This document shows, piece after piece, positions 29,545-37,978 of a DNA stretch of 54,971 nucleotides. The DNA comes from Silicimonas sp. (GTDB lineage Bacteria; Pseudomonadota; Alphaproteobacteria; Rhodobacterales; Rhodobacteraceae), in NCBI GenBank assembly GCA_022819605.1, contig JAJEGW010000107.1, positions 1 through 54,971 on the forward strand, written 5' to 3'. The translations under genes and the position numbers were made by a program. Numbering within the stretch: the first letter of the stretch is position 1; each line of letters starts with the position of its first letter. Under the pieces are notes generated by a model. That model did no database searches and was not told where the DNA came from. It saw only the letters and a list, made by a program, of their open reading frames with translations.

Positions 29545-30009
29545 ATGAAGGTTTCGCGTGGGGCTGTCCTGGGGGCAGGGGCGTCGGTTTTCGCCCTTGT
29601 GCTCGTGTCCGCCTGTTCAAGCCTAGAAGACAGTCATGGCTACGTTCCTGAAGCCGGCCTCGTAGAGGATGTCCTGGTCGGAGTCGACACGAAGGAGACG
29701 GCCGCCCGCATCCTCGGTCGCCCGGGCGCGGAAGGAATTGTCGACGACAGCGGCTGGTACTACGTCAAGTCCGACTACGAGAGTCGCCTCTGGCGCGCGC
29801 CCGTCGAGGTGAACCGCGAAGTTCTCGCCATCTCCTTCACCGCCGATGGCGTCGTCGAGAATGTCGAGCGCTTCGGGCTGGAAGATGGCCGTGTCGTCGC
29901 GTTTGAGCGCAGGGTCACGGATTCGAACACGCAGGGCATCAGCTTCCTGCGGCAACTCTTCTCCAATTTCGGCAATTTCGACCCGGCGGCACTTTTCAAC
30001 GAGAACTAG
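29545..30009 (+). CDS. bamE: Outer membrane protein assembly factor BamE
   Basis: A 154-residue lipoprotein of the SmpA/OmlA fold, part of the BAM complex that inserts barrel proteins in the outer membrane. A signal peptide ends in the lipobox LVSAC with lipidated C24. The mature part has DVLVGVDTKETAARILGRPGAEG, WYYVKSDYE and ISFTADGVVENVERFGLEDG, the family's beta-sheet signature. Its stop codon TAG shares CTAG with the stop of the convergent msrB. Confidence 0.92.
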   Translation: MKVSRGAVLGAGASVFALVLVSACSSLEDSHGYVPEAGLVEDVLVGVDTKETAARILGRPGAEGIVDDSGWYYVKSDYESRLWRAPVEVNREVLAISFTADGVVENVERFGLEDGRVVAFERRVTDSNTQGISFLRQLFSNFGNFDPAALFNEN

Positions 30010-30407
30010 TCGTCTTCCGTTCCGGGCTCGAAGTTGAGCGCTACGCCATTGATGCAATAGCGAAGACCCGTCGGCTTCGGGCCGTCGGGGAACACATGCC
30101 CCAGGTGCCCTTCGCAGCGTGAGCAATGCACCTCCGTCCTGCGCATGAAGAAACTGCGATCCTCGCGTTCGCCGATCATGTCGTCTTCTATCGGCTGGTA
30201 GAAGGACGGCCATCCGGTGCCGCTGTCGAACTTGTGGGCTTGGTCAAAAAGGCGTGATCCACAGCCCTTGCACGTGAAGACACCCGGATCTCTTGGAAAA
30301 TTGTCATGCGTGAAGGCGCGTTCGGTCTTGTGCTTCCTGAGGACGTCATATGCCAGCCCGTCCAATTGGTCGCGCCACTCTTGATCGGATTTTGCGATCT
30401 TCTCCAC
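30006..30407 (-). CDS. msrB: Peptide-methionine (R)-S-oxide reductase
   Basis: A 133-residue enzyme that repairs methionine-R-sulfoxide. Zinc ligands C46, C49, C95 and C98 lie in CKGCG and CSRCEGHLGHVF; the catalytic C118 is in LRYCINGVAL. FDSGTGWPSF is also conserved. I placed the start at GTG 30407 (VEKIAKSDQEW), seven bases after GGGG; ATG codons at 30449 and 30452 would add 14-15 poorly conserved residues. Convergent with bamE, overlapping stops. Confidence 0.93.
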   Translation of the reverse strand: MEKIAKSDQEWRDQLDGLAYDVLRKHKTERAFTHDNFPRDPGVFTCKGCGSRLFDQAHKFDSGTGWPSFYQPIEDDMIGEREDRSFFMRRTEVHCSRCEGHLGHVFPDGPKPTGLRYCINGVALNFEPGTEDD

Positions 30408-30501
30408 TTGAGTTCCCCTTGTCGCGTTACTGTCACAGTTGTGCGGCATCATGGCCCATGCGAAACTTATGCTGGCGAACCGGATTCACCAAGAGGAGAA
30501 C

Positions 30502-31254
30502 ATGGCGCGCGCGAAATACAGGACCCGCATCGCGGCGGCGCCAGAGGACATCCAGGCCGCACAGCGGCTTCGGTACCGGGCCTTCATTGCAGGCAGGAAC
30601 GCCACGGACCGTCCGAACGGGCTCGATGCGGATCCCTTTGACGACATTTGCCGGCAGGTCCTTGTCGACGATGTTGCCCGCGATCGGGTCGTCGCCACGT
30701 TTCGGCTGCTGCGCCTCGGATGCGGGGCCGAAATCGGCAAGAGCTATTCGGCTCAGCACTACGGCCTGAAGGGCTTGTCGCGGTACCGTCGACCGATGGT
30801 CGAGATGGGCCGGTTCTGCGTAGCGCCGGGCGAAGACGATCCCGGCATCCTGCGCGCTGCATGGAGCGCCTTGGCCGCGTTCGTTGACCGGGAAGGGATC
30901 AAGCTGCTCTTCGGATGTTCGTCGTTTCACGGCACCGATGCGGAGATCTACACCGATGCATTCGCTATGCTGAAAGAGCGCCATCTCGCGCCGCAGCGCT
31001 GGCTTCCCAGGATCAAGGCGCCGAACGTCTTCAGGTTCGCGCAGCGGCTTCGGCAGAAGCCGGACCGGCGCCGGGCGCTGCGCTCGATGCCGCCCCTGCT
31101 GAGGAGCTACCTGTCCATGGGCGGCTGGGTCAGCGATCATGCGGTCATCGACCGGGACCTGAACACGCTGCACGTCTTCACCGGCCTGGAGGTCGACTCG
31201 ATCCGTCCGGCGCGCGCGCGATTGCTGCGTGCGGCTGCGGTCTCGCCGGAATGA
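30502..31254 (+). CDS. olsB: Ornithine N-acyltransferase (OlsB-like, GNAT/HlyC fold)
   Basis: A 250-residue acyltransferase resembling OlsB, which joins a 3-hydroxyacyl group from ACP to ornithine to give lyso-ornithine lipid. Seen: LRYRAFIAGR near residue 25, LDADPFDDICRQVLVDD, the AEIGKSYSAQHYGL motif, VEMGRFCVAPGEDDPGILRAAW and LLFGCSSFHGTDAE, followed by LLRSYLSMGGWVSDHAVIDRDLNTLHVFTGLE. The ATG at 30502 follows AGAGGAG. No OlsA partner is adjacent. The MRP-like GNAT fold is firm; the ornithine substrate is inferred from the family. Confidence 0.85.
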   Translation: MARAKYRTRIAAAPEDIQAAQRLRYRAFIAGRNATDRPNGLDADPFDDICRQVLVDDVARDRVVATFRLLRLGCGAEIGKSYSAQHYGLKGLSRYRRPMVEMGRFCVAPGEDDPGILRAAWSALAAFVDREGIKLLFGCSSFHGTDAEIYTDAFAMLKERHLAPQRWLPRIKAPNVFRFAQRLRQKPDRRRALRSMPPLLRSYLSMGGWVSDHAVIDRDLNTLHVFTGLEVDSIRPARARLLRAAAVSPE

Positions 31255-31294
31255 CACGCTTGACCTGTTTCGGAGTCACGCTTAGCCCGCCGGC

Positions 31295-33115
31295 ATGGCA
31301 CGTGCACCACTCCTGCAACTGACCGACATCGCGCTGACGTTCGGCGGCAATCCGCTCTTTGAAGACCTGTCGCTGATCATCCAGCCGGGGGATCGCCTTG
31401 CGCTGGTCGGACGAAACGGCTCCGGGAAGACCACCCTTCTCAAGGTTATGGCTGGACTGGTCGATGTCGACGGGGGTGAACGGACGCTTTCTCCCGGAGA
31501 CAGCGTTGGGTACATGGAGCAGGAACCTGACGTTCGGGGGTGCACAACGCTTGGCGAACTGGCGACCCGAGGCGTTGAAACCTCGGAGCGCTGGCGCGTC
31601 GAGGCGGCAGCCGGAGGACTGAAATTCGATGTCGATACCCGCGTCGAGGCCGCCTCCGGCGGCGCGCGGCGGAAGGCCGGGCTGGCAAGGCTCATTGCGC
31701 AAGCACCCGAACTCATGCTGCTTGACGAGCCAACGAACCATCTGGACATCGAGTCGATCGCCTGGCTTGAGGCGCACCTGAGCGAATCTGGCCGCGCCTT
31801 CGTCGTGATCAGTCACGACCGTGCCTTCCTTCGTGCGCTCACGCGCGCGACAATCTGGATCGACCGGGGAGTCGTGCGCCGGCGCGAAGGCGGCTTCGCG
31901 GGCTTTGAGGACTGGCGCGACGAGGTTTGGGCGGTCGAAGACGCGGCAAGGCACAAGCTCGATCGCAAGATCCTGAGCGAAAGCAAATGGGCGGTCGAGG
32001 GCATCAGCGCACGTCGGCGGCGGGACTTGGGTCGCGTGCGGGCTTTGGAAGCAATGCGGACTGAGCGCGCGAACCAGGTTTTGCGCCAGGGAACCGCAAA
32101 GATGGACCTGATGTCCGGGCCGAGGTCGGGCAAGCGGATCATCGAAGCGCGGGGTATATCCAAGAAATTCGACGGCAAGGTGATTTGTCAGGACTTTTCG
32201 CTGCGGGTGACGCGTGGCGATCGGGTCGCGCTGGTGGGTCCCAATGGTGTTGGAAAAACCGCAATGATCGAATTGCTTTCTGGCCGCGCCGAACCGGATG
32301 AAGGCAGAATCGAATTCGGCACAAATGTCGAGCTTGCGGTCTTCGATCAGCACCGCGCTGAACTCGATCCCGATGCGACGCTTTGGGAGAGCCTTACGGG
32401 TCACAAGGCGATGCGCCTTCCGGGACGGTCGGACCAGGTCATGGTGCGCGGCCGACCTCGGCATGTCGTGACATATCTGAAGGACTTCCTGTTTGACGAG
32501 ACGCAGGCCAGGGCTCCGGTCCGGTCGCTGTCAGGCGGCGAAAGGGCGCGTCTTCTGCTTGCGCGCATCATGGCAAGGCCCGCAAACCTCCTAGTGCTGG
32601 ACGAACCCACGAACGACCTGGACATGGAGACGCTGGACCTCTTGAGGAACTTGCTCGCCGAAGCCGATTCCACGGTCCTGCTTGTCAGCCATGATCGGGA
32701 CTTCGTTGAAAGGGTGGCGACCCGGACCTTGGCATTCGAGGGGGACGGTCGGATCACGGTTCATGCGGGAGGCTGGCTGGACTTTGCTTGTCTGGATCGT
32801 ACTGCGACACGCGCAAACAACCGGTCGTCGTTAGTGAAGGCGCGAGCACACGGCAAGAAGCGAGAGTCGAGGCAGGCAAGGACGCAGGGGCTGAGTTTCA
32901 CGGAAACCCACCGTCTGGAAGAGCTTCCCGGCGTCATCGCGCAGCTTGAGTCCGAGATTGCAAAGCTTAGCGAAATCATGTCCGACCCGGATCTCTATTC
33001 CAGGGAACCGATCAAGTTCCGGAAAGTAGCCGACGCGTTGGTCGACAGGCAGGCGCGACTGGCTGACGCAGAGGCTGAGTGGCTAGCCCTTGAGGAAAGA
33101 TCCGAAGGCGGGTGA
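31295..33115 (+). CDS. ABC-F family ATP-binding protein (Uup-like)
   Basis: A 606-residue soluble ABC protein with two ATPase domains and no membrane segments. Domain 1 has GRNGSGKTTLLKVMAG (residues about 39-54), a degenerate signature ASGGARRKAGLARL and LLDEPTNHLDIES. A charged linker (about 220-270) follows, then domain 2 with GPNGVGKTAMIELL, LSGGERARLLLARIM and LVLDEPTNDLDMET. The C-terminal 80 residues form a basic, then coiled-coil tail like that of Uup, a ribosome-associated and branched-DNA-linked ABC-F. The start ATG at 31295 has only a weak ribosome binding site. Confidence 0.9.
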   Translation: MARAPLLQLTDIALTFGGNPLFEDLSLIIQPGDRLALVGRNGSGKTTLLKVMAGLVDVDGGERTLSPGDSVGYMEQEPDVRGCTTLGELATRGVETSERWRVEAAAGGLKFDVDTRVEAASGGARRKAGLARLIAQAPELMLLDEPTNHLDIESIAWLEAHLSESGRAFVVISHDRAFLRALTRATIWIDRGVVRRREGGFAGFEDWRDEVWAVEDAARHKLDRKILSESKWAVEGISARRRRDLGRVRALEAMRTERANQVLRQGTAKMDLMSGPRSGKRIIEARGISKKFDGKVICQDFSLRVTRGDRVALVGPNGVGKTAMIELLSGRAEPDEGRIEFGTNVELAVFDQHRAELDPDATLWESLTGHKAMRLPGRSDQVMVRGRPRHVVTYLKDFLFDETQARAPVRSLSGGERARLLLARIMARPANLLVLDEPTNDLDMETLDLLRNLLAEADSTVLLVSHDRDFVERVATRTLAFEGDGRITVHAGGWLDFACLDRTATRANNRSSLVKARAHGKKRESRQARTQGLSFTETHRLEELPGVIAQLESEIAKLSEIMSDPDLYSREPIKFRKVADALVDRQARLADAEAEWLALEERSEGG

Positions 33116-33300
33116 CAGGTCGGTTCCGGTTGGAAGCAGGGTCCTCCACGCGTTTTTGGAAATGTCGGCGCTTGTACGGAGAGGATTGGAATGCGCATCT
33201 CGTCCGATCGGCAGAGGGTTCCCGGCAAGCCTGTGACGCGACCCTTCCGCATCCGACTTTGGTCGGCTGGAATCAAAGCAGAAAAACATGTTTGCCGCTC

Positions 33301-33328
33301 TTGACTGCCGCAGAAATATGCGTAGAAC
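33301..33328 (+). promoter_or_regulatory. Putative promoter of rplM-rpsI
   Basis: TTGACT (33301-33306) and TAGAAC (33323-33328) lie 16 bp apart, 37 bp upstream of the rplM start. A CCTCG stretch and GGGT precede the ATG. Box assignment is by eye from the sigma-70-type consensus. Confidence 0.45.
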
Positions 33329-33364
33329 CCGCGCATTCACGAACTCCTCGAACCGGGTAGACAC

Positions 33365-33823
33365 ATGGGCACGTTCACCGCAACTCCGGCGGAGATTGAA
33401 AAGAAGTGGATTCTGATCGACGCGGAAGGAGTCGTACTGGGACGCCTCGCTTCGATCATTGCCACGCGCCTGCGCGGAAAGCACAAGGTGACGTACACGC
33501 CTCACATGGACATGGGCGACAACGTCATCGTCGTCAATGCCGAGAAGGTTCAACTGACGGGCAACAAGCGTGAAAAGCCGAACTACTGGCACACGGGCTA
33601 TCCGGGCGGCATCAAATCGCGGACAACCGGCGAGATCCTTGAAGGTGCGCATCCCGAGCGCGCGGTGATGCAGGCCGTCAAGCGCATGCTTCCCAGGAAC
33701 CGCCTGTCACGAAAGCAGATGACGAACCTTCGCGTCTATGCCGGGGGCGAGCACCCGCATGACGCGCAAGAGCCGGAAGTGCTCGACGTCAAGTCCCTTA
33801 ACAAGAAGAACACTCGGAGCTGA
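33365..33823 (+). CDS. rplM: 50S ribosomal protein L13
   Basis: A 152-residue large-subunit protein. Seen: [27 protein letters not shown] at residues 17-43, [50 protein letters not shown] and [15 protein letters not shown]. The C-terminus is slightly extended in the Rhodobacterales manner ([13 protein letters not shown]). It is followed after 4 bp by rpsI. Confidence 0.97.
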   Translation: MGTFTATPAEIEKKWILIDAEGVVLGRLASIIATRLRGKHKVTYTPHMDMGDNVIVVNAEKVQLTGNKREKPNYWHTGYPGGIKSRTTGEILEGAHPERAVMQAVKRMLPRNRLSRKQMTNLRVYAGGEHPHDAQEPEVLDVKSLNKKNTRS

Positions 33824-33827
33824 ATCG

Positions 33828-34340
33828 ATGGCCGAAGACGTCGCAGTGGCAAACGAATCGACGGAAACCTCAGGATTGGCCGAAGGCGTTCTCGCGGACA
33901 TGCAGGTCGCGGCGACCGAGCCGGAACCTGCCCGCGTGCCCGTGCGCGACGAATTCGGCCGGTCATACGCGACCGGAAAGCGCAAGGAGGCCGTGGCCCG
34001 TGTCTGGATCAAGCCGGGCTCTGGCAGGGTGGTCGTCAATGGCAAGGACATGGACGTCTATTTTGCGCGTCCCGTGCAGCAGATGATCTTGCGGCAGCCA
34101 TTCAAGGTGGCTGGCGTTGACGGCGAGTTCGACGTAATGGCGACCGTCAAGGGGGGCGGTCTTTCCGGGCAAGCGGGCGCCGTGAAGCACGGGATATCGA
34201 AGGCGCTTCAGCTTTATGATCCCAGCCACCGTCCGGCACTGAAGGCTGCGGGCTTCCTGACTCGCGACAGTCGCGTGGTGGAGCGCAAGAAATACGGCAA
34301 GGCCAAGGCGCGCAAGAGCTTCCAGTTCTCCAAGCGCTGA
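33828..34340 (+). CDS. rpsI: 30S ribosomal protein S9
   Basis: A 170-residue small-subunit protein whose C-terminal tail contacts P-site tRNA. The core from about residue 43 has [53 protein letters not shown] and the basic tail [29 protein letters not shown] ending with KR. An acidic extension of about 40 residues precedes the core, as in other alphaproteobacteria. ATG 33828 lies 4 bp after the rplM stop. Confidence 0.96.
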   Translation: MAEDVAVANESTETSGLAEGVLADMQVAATEPEPARVPVRDEFGRSYATGKRKEAVARVWIKPGSGRVVVNGKDMDVYFARPVQQMILRQPFKVAGVDGEFDVMATVKGGGLSGQAGAVKHGISKALQLYDPSHRPALKAAGFLTRDSRVVERKKYGKAKARKSFQFSKR

Positions 34341-34370
34341 CGCAGGACAAGTCGAGGTCTCAGAGAATTC

Positions 34371-34408
34371 AAGCGCTCGCAGGATATTGCGGGTGCTTTG
34401 TCTTTTTT
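34371..34408 (+). terminator. Rho-independent terminator of rplM-rpsI
   Basis: AAGCGCTCGC (34371-34380) pairs with GCGGGTGCTT (34389-34398) over ten positions with two G-T wobbles, loop AGGATATT. The tract TGTCTTTTTT follows. It is 30 bp after the rpsI stop. Confidence 0.75.
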
Positions 34409-34639
34409 CGAGAGAGAAAAGGCGGCGCGATCACATGTCGGGTTCCGTGTTGCCAGCCCTAATTCAGCAGCGCTTGAATGGACGACAGGACGAACTGTCG
34501 TCATGTCACGATCGAACGCTGAGTAATTTCAGCCAAGCATCTCTGGCCTTCGGTTCGGAACTTGCAGTCGAACACGCAAGCAATTGTCCGGCGGTTCGCG
34601 CCTGAACTGGATCTTGCGCGGCTTTGATGCTTGGTCCAG

Positions 34640-34957
34640 TCAAGTTCTGCTTTGCGTAACCCGTGCCCAGTCGGACCCCGCGTAGCCGATGGCCATGATG
34701 CGGACCGCTTCATGCTCATCGTCCACCACGAAGCAAACCACGCCCTTGCCCGCTGCAGGGATGGCACGAAGACCGTGTGCAATCTCGTTTCGGAGTGAGC
34801 CCTTGTGTGGCACCTCGCTAAGCTTCTGAATCACTGTCTCAATCTCGTCAATCGTCCGTAGCGCAATCTCTGTTCCCGCATAGTCGGCGATCAACCAGGC
34901 AATGTCGGCGAGATCATCCGCCACGCTTGGGTGACGGAAAATTCTATACTTCTTCAT
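34640..34957 (-). CDS. RelE/ParE-type toxin
   Basis: A 105-residue protein of the RelE/ParE toxin superfamily. Seen: YRIFRHPSVADDLADIAWLIADY at the N-terminus, IQKLSEVPHKGSLRNEIAHGLRAIPA in the middle, and VCFVVDDEHEAVRIMAIGYAG toward the C-terminus, the usual two-helix then beta-sheet pattern. The start ATG overlaps the antitoxin stop by 4 bp (ATGA). ParE proteins poison DNA gyrase and RelE proteins cut mRNA; the ParD-like partner favours the ParE branch. Confidence 0.85.
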   Translation of the reverse strand: MKKYRIFRHPSVADDLADIAWLIADYAGTEIALRTIDEIETVIQKLSEVPHKGSLRNEIAHGLRAIPAAGKGVVCFVVDDEHEAVRIMAIGYAGSDWARVTQSRT

Positions 34958-35226
34958 TCCTTTTGTTTCAGCCGACGACGGACGTCTTCGAACATCGTAT
35001 CGCTCTCATCCATTTCTATGAACTCAGAACGTAGCGTCTGCATCCGCGCCCTGATTGCGTCAGCCATCCCGGCCAGAACGGCTTCGCGCTCGCCTTCTTC
35101 CTGCATGAGCCTCTCGATGCCTTGCGCAACCACGCTGCTTACAGATGCGCAAGAGCCTTCCTGCACTTTCCGTTTTGCAAACTCGTGATGTCGTTCTGTG
35201 AAACTCACGGCGGTTTTGACGGTCAT
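34954..35226 (-). CDS. ParD-like antitoxin (ribbon-helix-helix)
   Basis: A 90-residue protein that should bind and neutralise the toxin encoded directly after it, with a 4-bp overlap. It starts MTVKTAVSFTERHHEFAKRKV, a ParD/CopG-type ribbon-helix-helix beginning, followed by VSSVVAQGIERLMQEE and a charged C-terminal arm that would wrap the toxin. I used ATG 35226; the upstream extension to 35262 overlaps the operator-like repeats. Such antitoxins repress their own operon. Confidence 0.85.
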   Translation of the reverse strand: MTVKTAVSFTERHHEFAKRKVQEGSCASVSSVVAQGIERLMQEEGEREAVLAGMADAIRARMQTLRSEFIEMDESDTMFEDVRRRLKQKE

Positions 35227-35255
35227 GTCGCATCGATCCCGAGTGACTTTTTTGG

Positions 35256-35274
35256 GTAACACTAAGTAACACTA
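35256..35274 (-). promoter_or_regulatory. Direct-repeat operator candidate of the toxin-antitoxin operon
   Basis: Two perfect copies of the 9-mer TAGTGTTAC (minus strand) sit one base apart, about 30 bp upstream of the antitoxin ATG. A 10-bp period puts both on the same DNA face, as suits tandem ribbon-helix-helix dimers. The repeat is AT-richer than its surroundings. Confidence 0.5.
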
Positions 35275-35500
35275 TGGCTGTCGAAGTGCAAGGCACTTGT
35301 TCCTTCCAATTTTGATTGGATCGGCATCTTGTAACTGTTCCGCGTTTTGAAAATCCGCCAATGCCGCTGGAATTGACTGCCCGCGTGTCCGTGCCAAGAA
35401 CTTGCAAAGGCCGTTGCTCAAACCCGTTTGACAGTAACGTTCGACCCATTGAGCGTCCGGTGTCCTCCCTGACATTCGAGTGCTCCGTGAGAGCAGGAGG

Positions 35501-35793
35501 TTACTCTCCCTTTCGGAACAGGATCGTCCCGCGTTGGTTGATGAGCAGCACCTCTCCTGTGGCTGGATGAAAATATGCCTCGACCCGCTTGCCGCTTGGC
35601 ATGTTGCCGTAGACTTCCCAGCAGCCACCGTCCTGTTTCATGCGCTTCACTGTCCAGCCCTCGGCAGAGAGCTTTTTGGTGAGCTGTGTTTCGGTCAGCC
35701 AGCCCTCTTTCTCGACATGCTCGCATTGATGCATCCCGTCGCATGGGCCATGGTCGGTGTTGCCAGCGCGACGGCCAGTATCAAGGTCTTCAT
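35501..35793 (-). pseudogene. PepSY-like periplasmic protein, frameshifted
   Basis: The ATG at 35793 (AAGGA ten bases upstream) opens a perfect signal peptide, MKTLILAVALATPTMAHA, then the frame runs into a stop about 14 codons later. The remainder is in another frame starting at about 35734: MHQCEHVEKEGWLTETQL, EGWTVKRMKQDGGCWEVYG and KRVEAYFHPATGEVLLI. Together these give a small PepSY-type protein of about 95 residues, of the kind found beside ferric-reductase-like membrane proteins. A single-base change near 35735-35740 separates the parts. It may be a real mutation or an assembly error; alternatively the 77-codon frame alone is a cytoplasmic protein. Confidence 0.7.
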
Positions 35794-35807
35794 TTCATGT
35801 CCTTTTG

Positions 35808-36416
35808 TCAGGCGGCCGACACGCGGGCGCGGTTGAGATTCCTGAGGATGCGGTATGTTTCCAGCCCCGCCAGCGGGACGAAATGCACCAGGGCCGGTCC
35901 GAAGTCGTTGTGCACGAAAATCCAGTGCAGGAGCGTGCCAAGAGCGGCGACATATACAGAGCGCTGCAAGACCTTCCAGGCCGGCCCCATTTTTCGGACC
36001 GACCAGTTGTTCGACGTGATGGCCAGCGGCACGAAGACAAAGAAGGCGAGCCAGCCGGTCCAGATGCCAAGCGCAAGCGCCTCTCCCAGGATGGCCTGCA
36101 GGCTGCCCATGTCGACGATGTAAAGCGCCGTGTGAAACACTGCATAGGCGAATGCAGCAACCCCGAAGTAGCGCCGCCGTTTTATCATCCAACGCCAAAA
36201 GTCCGAGCCTGGAAACAGCATCTGCATCGGAGTGAGGATCAACGCGACGATCAGGAACCGGGCAGAGAATTCCCCGGTCGGGTGCAGGAGCATCTCGGTG
36301 ACTGGCTCGCCCTCGGCCCCGGGCTGGCCGGAAAGGAGTGCAAGGACCATGGGGATTGAGGGCAGCGCCAGCACCGCCCATATGAAGTATCGGGAGTCGA
36401 GTATCGCTTTGAACAT
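35808..36416 (-). CDS. Ferric reductase-like transmembrane protein
   Basis: A 202-residue inner-membrane protein with about six hydrophobic segments and the His pairs expected for heme b (FHTALYIVD and LGTLLHWIFVHND). Seen also: HPTGEFSARFLIVALILTPMQMLFPG, WRWMIKRRRYFGVAAFAY and SNNWSVRKMGPAWKVLQRSVY, the pattern of the MsrQ/ferric-reductase-like (YedZ-type) domain. It lies 14 bp upstream of the PepSY-like gene and is probably co-transcribed with it. Role likely electron transfer across the membrane; no MsrP-type partner is next to it. Confidence 0.85.
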   Translation of the reverse strand: MFKAILDSRYFIWAVLALPSIPMVLALLSGQPGAEGEPVTEMLLHPTGEFSARFLIVALILTPMQMLFPGSDFWRWMIKRRRYFGVAAFAYAVFHTALYIVDMGSLQAILGEALALGIWTGWLAFFVFVPLAITSNNWSVRKMGPAWKVLQRSVYVAALGTLLHWIFVHNDFGPALVHFVPLAGLETYRILRNLNRARVSAA

Positions 36417-36768
36417 GAGTCATTCCGGAAAGCGCTGCGTCATTCGTGTAGTGAAACGCGTCGGCAGCGGAATTCCGTCGCCGTATTGACGAGCATTTGT
36501 TCGCCGCCCGACTTCGGTCACAGGCGTCAGTTTGGTCGTGATGGACTGCGGTCCACTCCGCGAACCGTGCCTTGGCTGACGTCGGCCTCGGGTCCGGAGC
36601 CGGCTTTCGTCGCAAGCGCAATTGATGGTCGCCAAATCGGGACGTAGGTGCCGCACGAATTGACTCGGGACACCCAAGTGCTCGCCGGAAGCCGAAGTGA
36701 CCAAATTATGGCCCTGTAGCCCTGCAGCAGGGAGCGCCAGATCGGTCTGCTGGGCTTGATCTGAGAGG
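36417..36768. other. 352-bp region between two minus-strand genes, no supported gene
   Basis: A minus-strand frame (about 36420-36893) is open but has no domain or ribosome binding site. The region presumably holds the promoter of the ferric-reductase-like gene. No strong hairpin was found. Confidence 0.4.
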
Positions 36769-37821
36769 CTAGATTCGTCCGCGAAGTTCCGGTGAGCCTT
36801 TTGCGTAATGCCGAGCACGGAACAGCCAGTTGATCTTGCCGAACCCGTCAACCTCATTGAAGTACGGGCAGACATATTCCCAAGCAATTGCACCCTCGGG
36901 CGTCACTTCGAAAACGCATCCCTTTGCGCCCTCGCAAATCAGGGTGTTGCCGCTGGCGAGGCGCTGGCATCCGCCCACATGCGGTGAATAGAAGCTTTGC
37001 GGATTGTCCTTGGCCTTGTAGCGCCACACAATGTCGTTGGTTGCTGGATCGATTTCCCAAACTTGGGAATGGTGCAGGTCGGAAGCATAGGCGCCATTGG
37101 CAAACACCAGGACATTGCCGTTGTCGAGCATCTGCGCGTCGTGCTGTCCGCCCATCTCGTCGTCTTGATAATGCCAGACTATCTCATCGTGCTGCCGATC
37201 AAGGATGAACACGAGGTTCAGGACCTTGCAGCTGATCAGGTATTTTTCATTCTTCAGCGGAACGATCGTGTTCGTGTGCCCCGTGGACCAGCGGTTGGCA
37301 TTGCGGTGCAGCGGGAACCGATCGCTGCCGAACTCCGTAAGGGGCCGTTCCCAGACGATGGTGCCGGCCTCGTCGACTTCGCGGATGGCTTCGCCACAGA
37401 TGCCCGCCTCGGTTTCCGAACCTGGAACGCCCCCCTGGATCGATGCCTGAACTTCAGGATCGATTTCGGTGTATGCCAGATAGACGGCTCCGCCAGTCGG
37501 CAGCCGCCGCGCGTCGTGATGCTGATATGGGTCGCGATGCTCCCATACCAGGTTACCATCCCAGTCGTATTCGCGCATCAGGCCGCTGCTGGTCAGGACG
37601 ACGCCCTTGCGCTCTTCGGACCGCTCGTTGACGAAGAGGTTTCCGTTGGGAAGCAGGGTGCACCAAAAGGTCAGTCCGCTGCCGACTGTCCAGCGGTGTC
37701 CTACCACTCCGTCATAGTTGATCAGGTAAACCTGATTGCCGCCGGACGGGGCAAGGAGCACGTGGCCGGGGGTCGACCGGGATCGGTCATGGTGGGTCAC
37801 GCCGGTGGTTGAGGTCAGCAT
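36769..37821 (-). CDS. Arylsulfotransferase (ASST)-like beta-propeller protein
   Basis: A 350-residue protein with repeated beta-propeller blades (HVLLAPSGGNQVYLINYDG, REYDWDGNLVWEH, IREVDEAGTIVWERP, VWEIDPATNDIVWRYK, EVTPEGAIAWEYV) and the ASST-type HTNTIVPLKNEKYLISCK block that would place His at the active centre. ASST enzymes move sulfate between phenols without PAPS. No signal peptide is seen, whereas classical ASST is periplasmic, so the reaction is uncertain; a PQQ-like structural role is an alternative. Start ATG 37821 follows AAGGAA. Divergent from the P450 with about 157 bp between them. Confidence 0.7.
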   Translation of the reverse strand: MLTSTTGVTHHDRSRSTPGHVLLAPSGGNQVYLINYDGVVGHRWTVGSGLTFWCTLLPNGNLFVNERSEERKGVVLTSSGLMREYDWDGNLVWEHRDPYQHHDARRLPTGGAVYLAYTEIDPEVQASIQGGVPGSETEAGICGEAIREVDEAGTIVWERPLTEFGSDRFPLHRNANRWSTGHTNTIVPLKNEKYLISCKVLNLVFILDRQHDEIVWHYQDDEMGGQHDAQMLDNGNVLVFANGAYASDLHHSQVWEIDPATNDIVWRYKAKDNPQSFYSPHVGGCQRLASGNTLICEGAKGCVFEVTPEGAIAWEYVCPYFNEVDGFGKINWLFRARHYAKGSPELRGRI

Positions 37822-37978
37822 CGAACAGTTCCTTGCAGCGCCCAAGACGCCGGATTGCCGAAAGGAATAGTGCCGCCTTTAGCGACCCGTCAATGTTTGT
37901 CCCCGTGTTGTCAGGCGACGCGCAAGGCCGTAGCGTTCAGATCAATTGCCCCGGAATGCCCAAGATCGGAGACCAGCC

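Noticed and set aside
31295..33115. Loss of function in the second Walker A of the ABC-F protein (GKTA instead of GKTT)
   Set aside because: The essential Gly-Lys-Thr is intact; the next residue is variable in the family.
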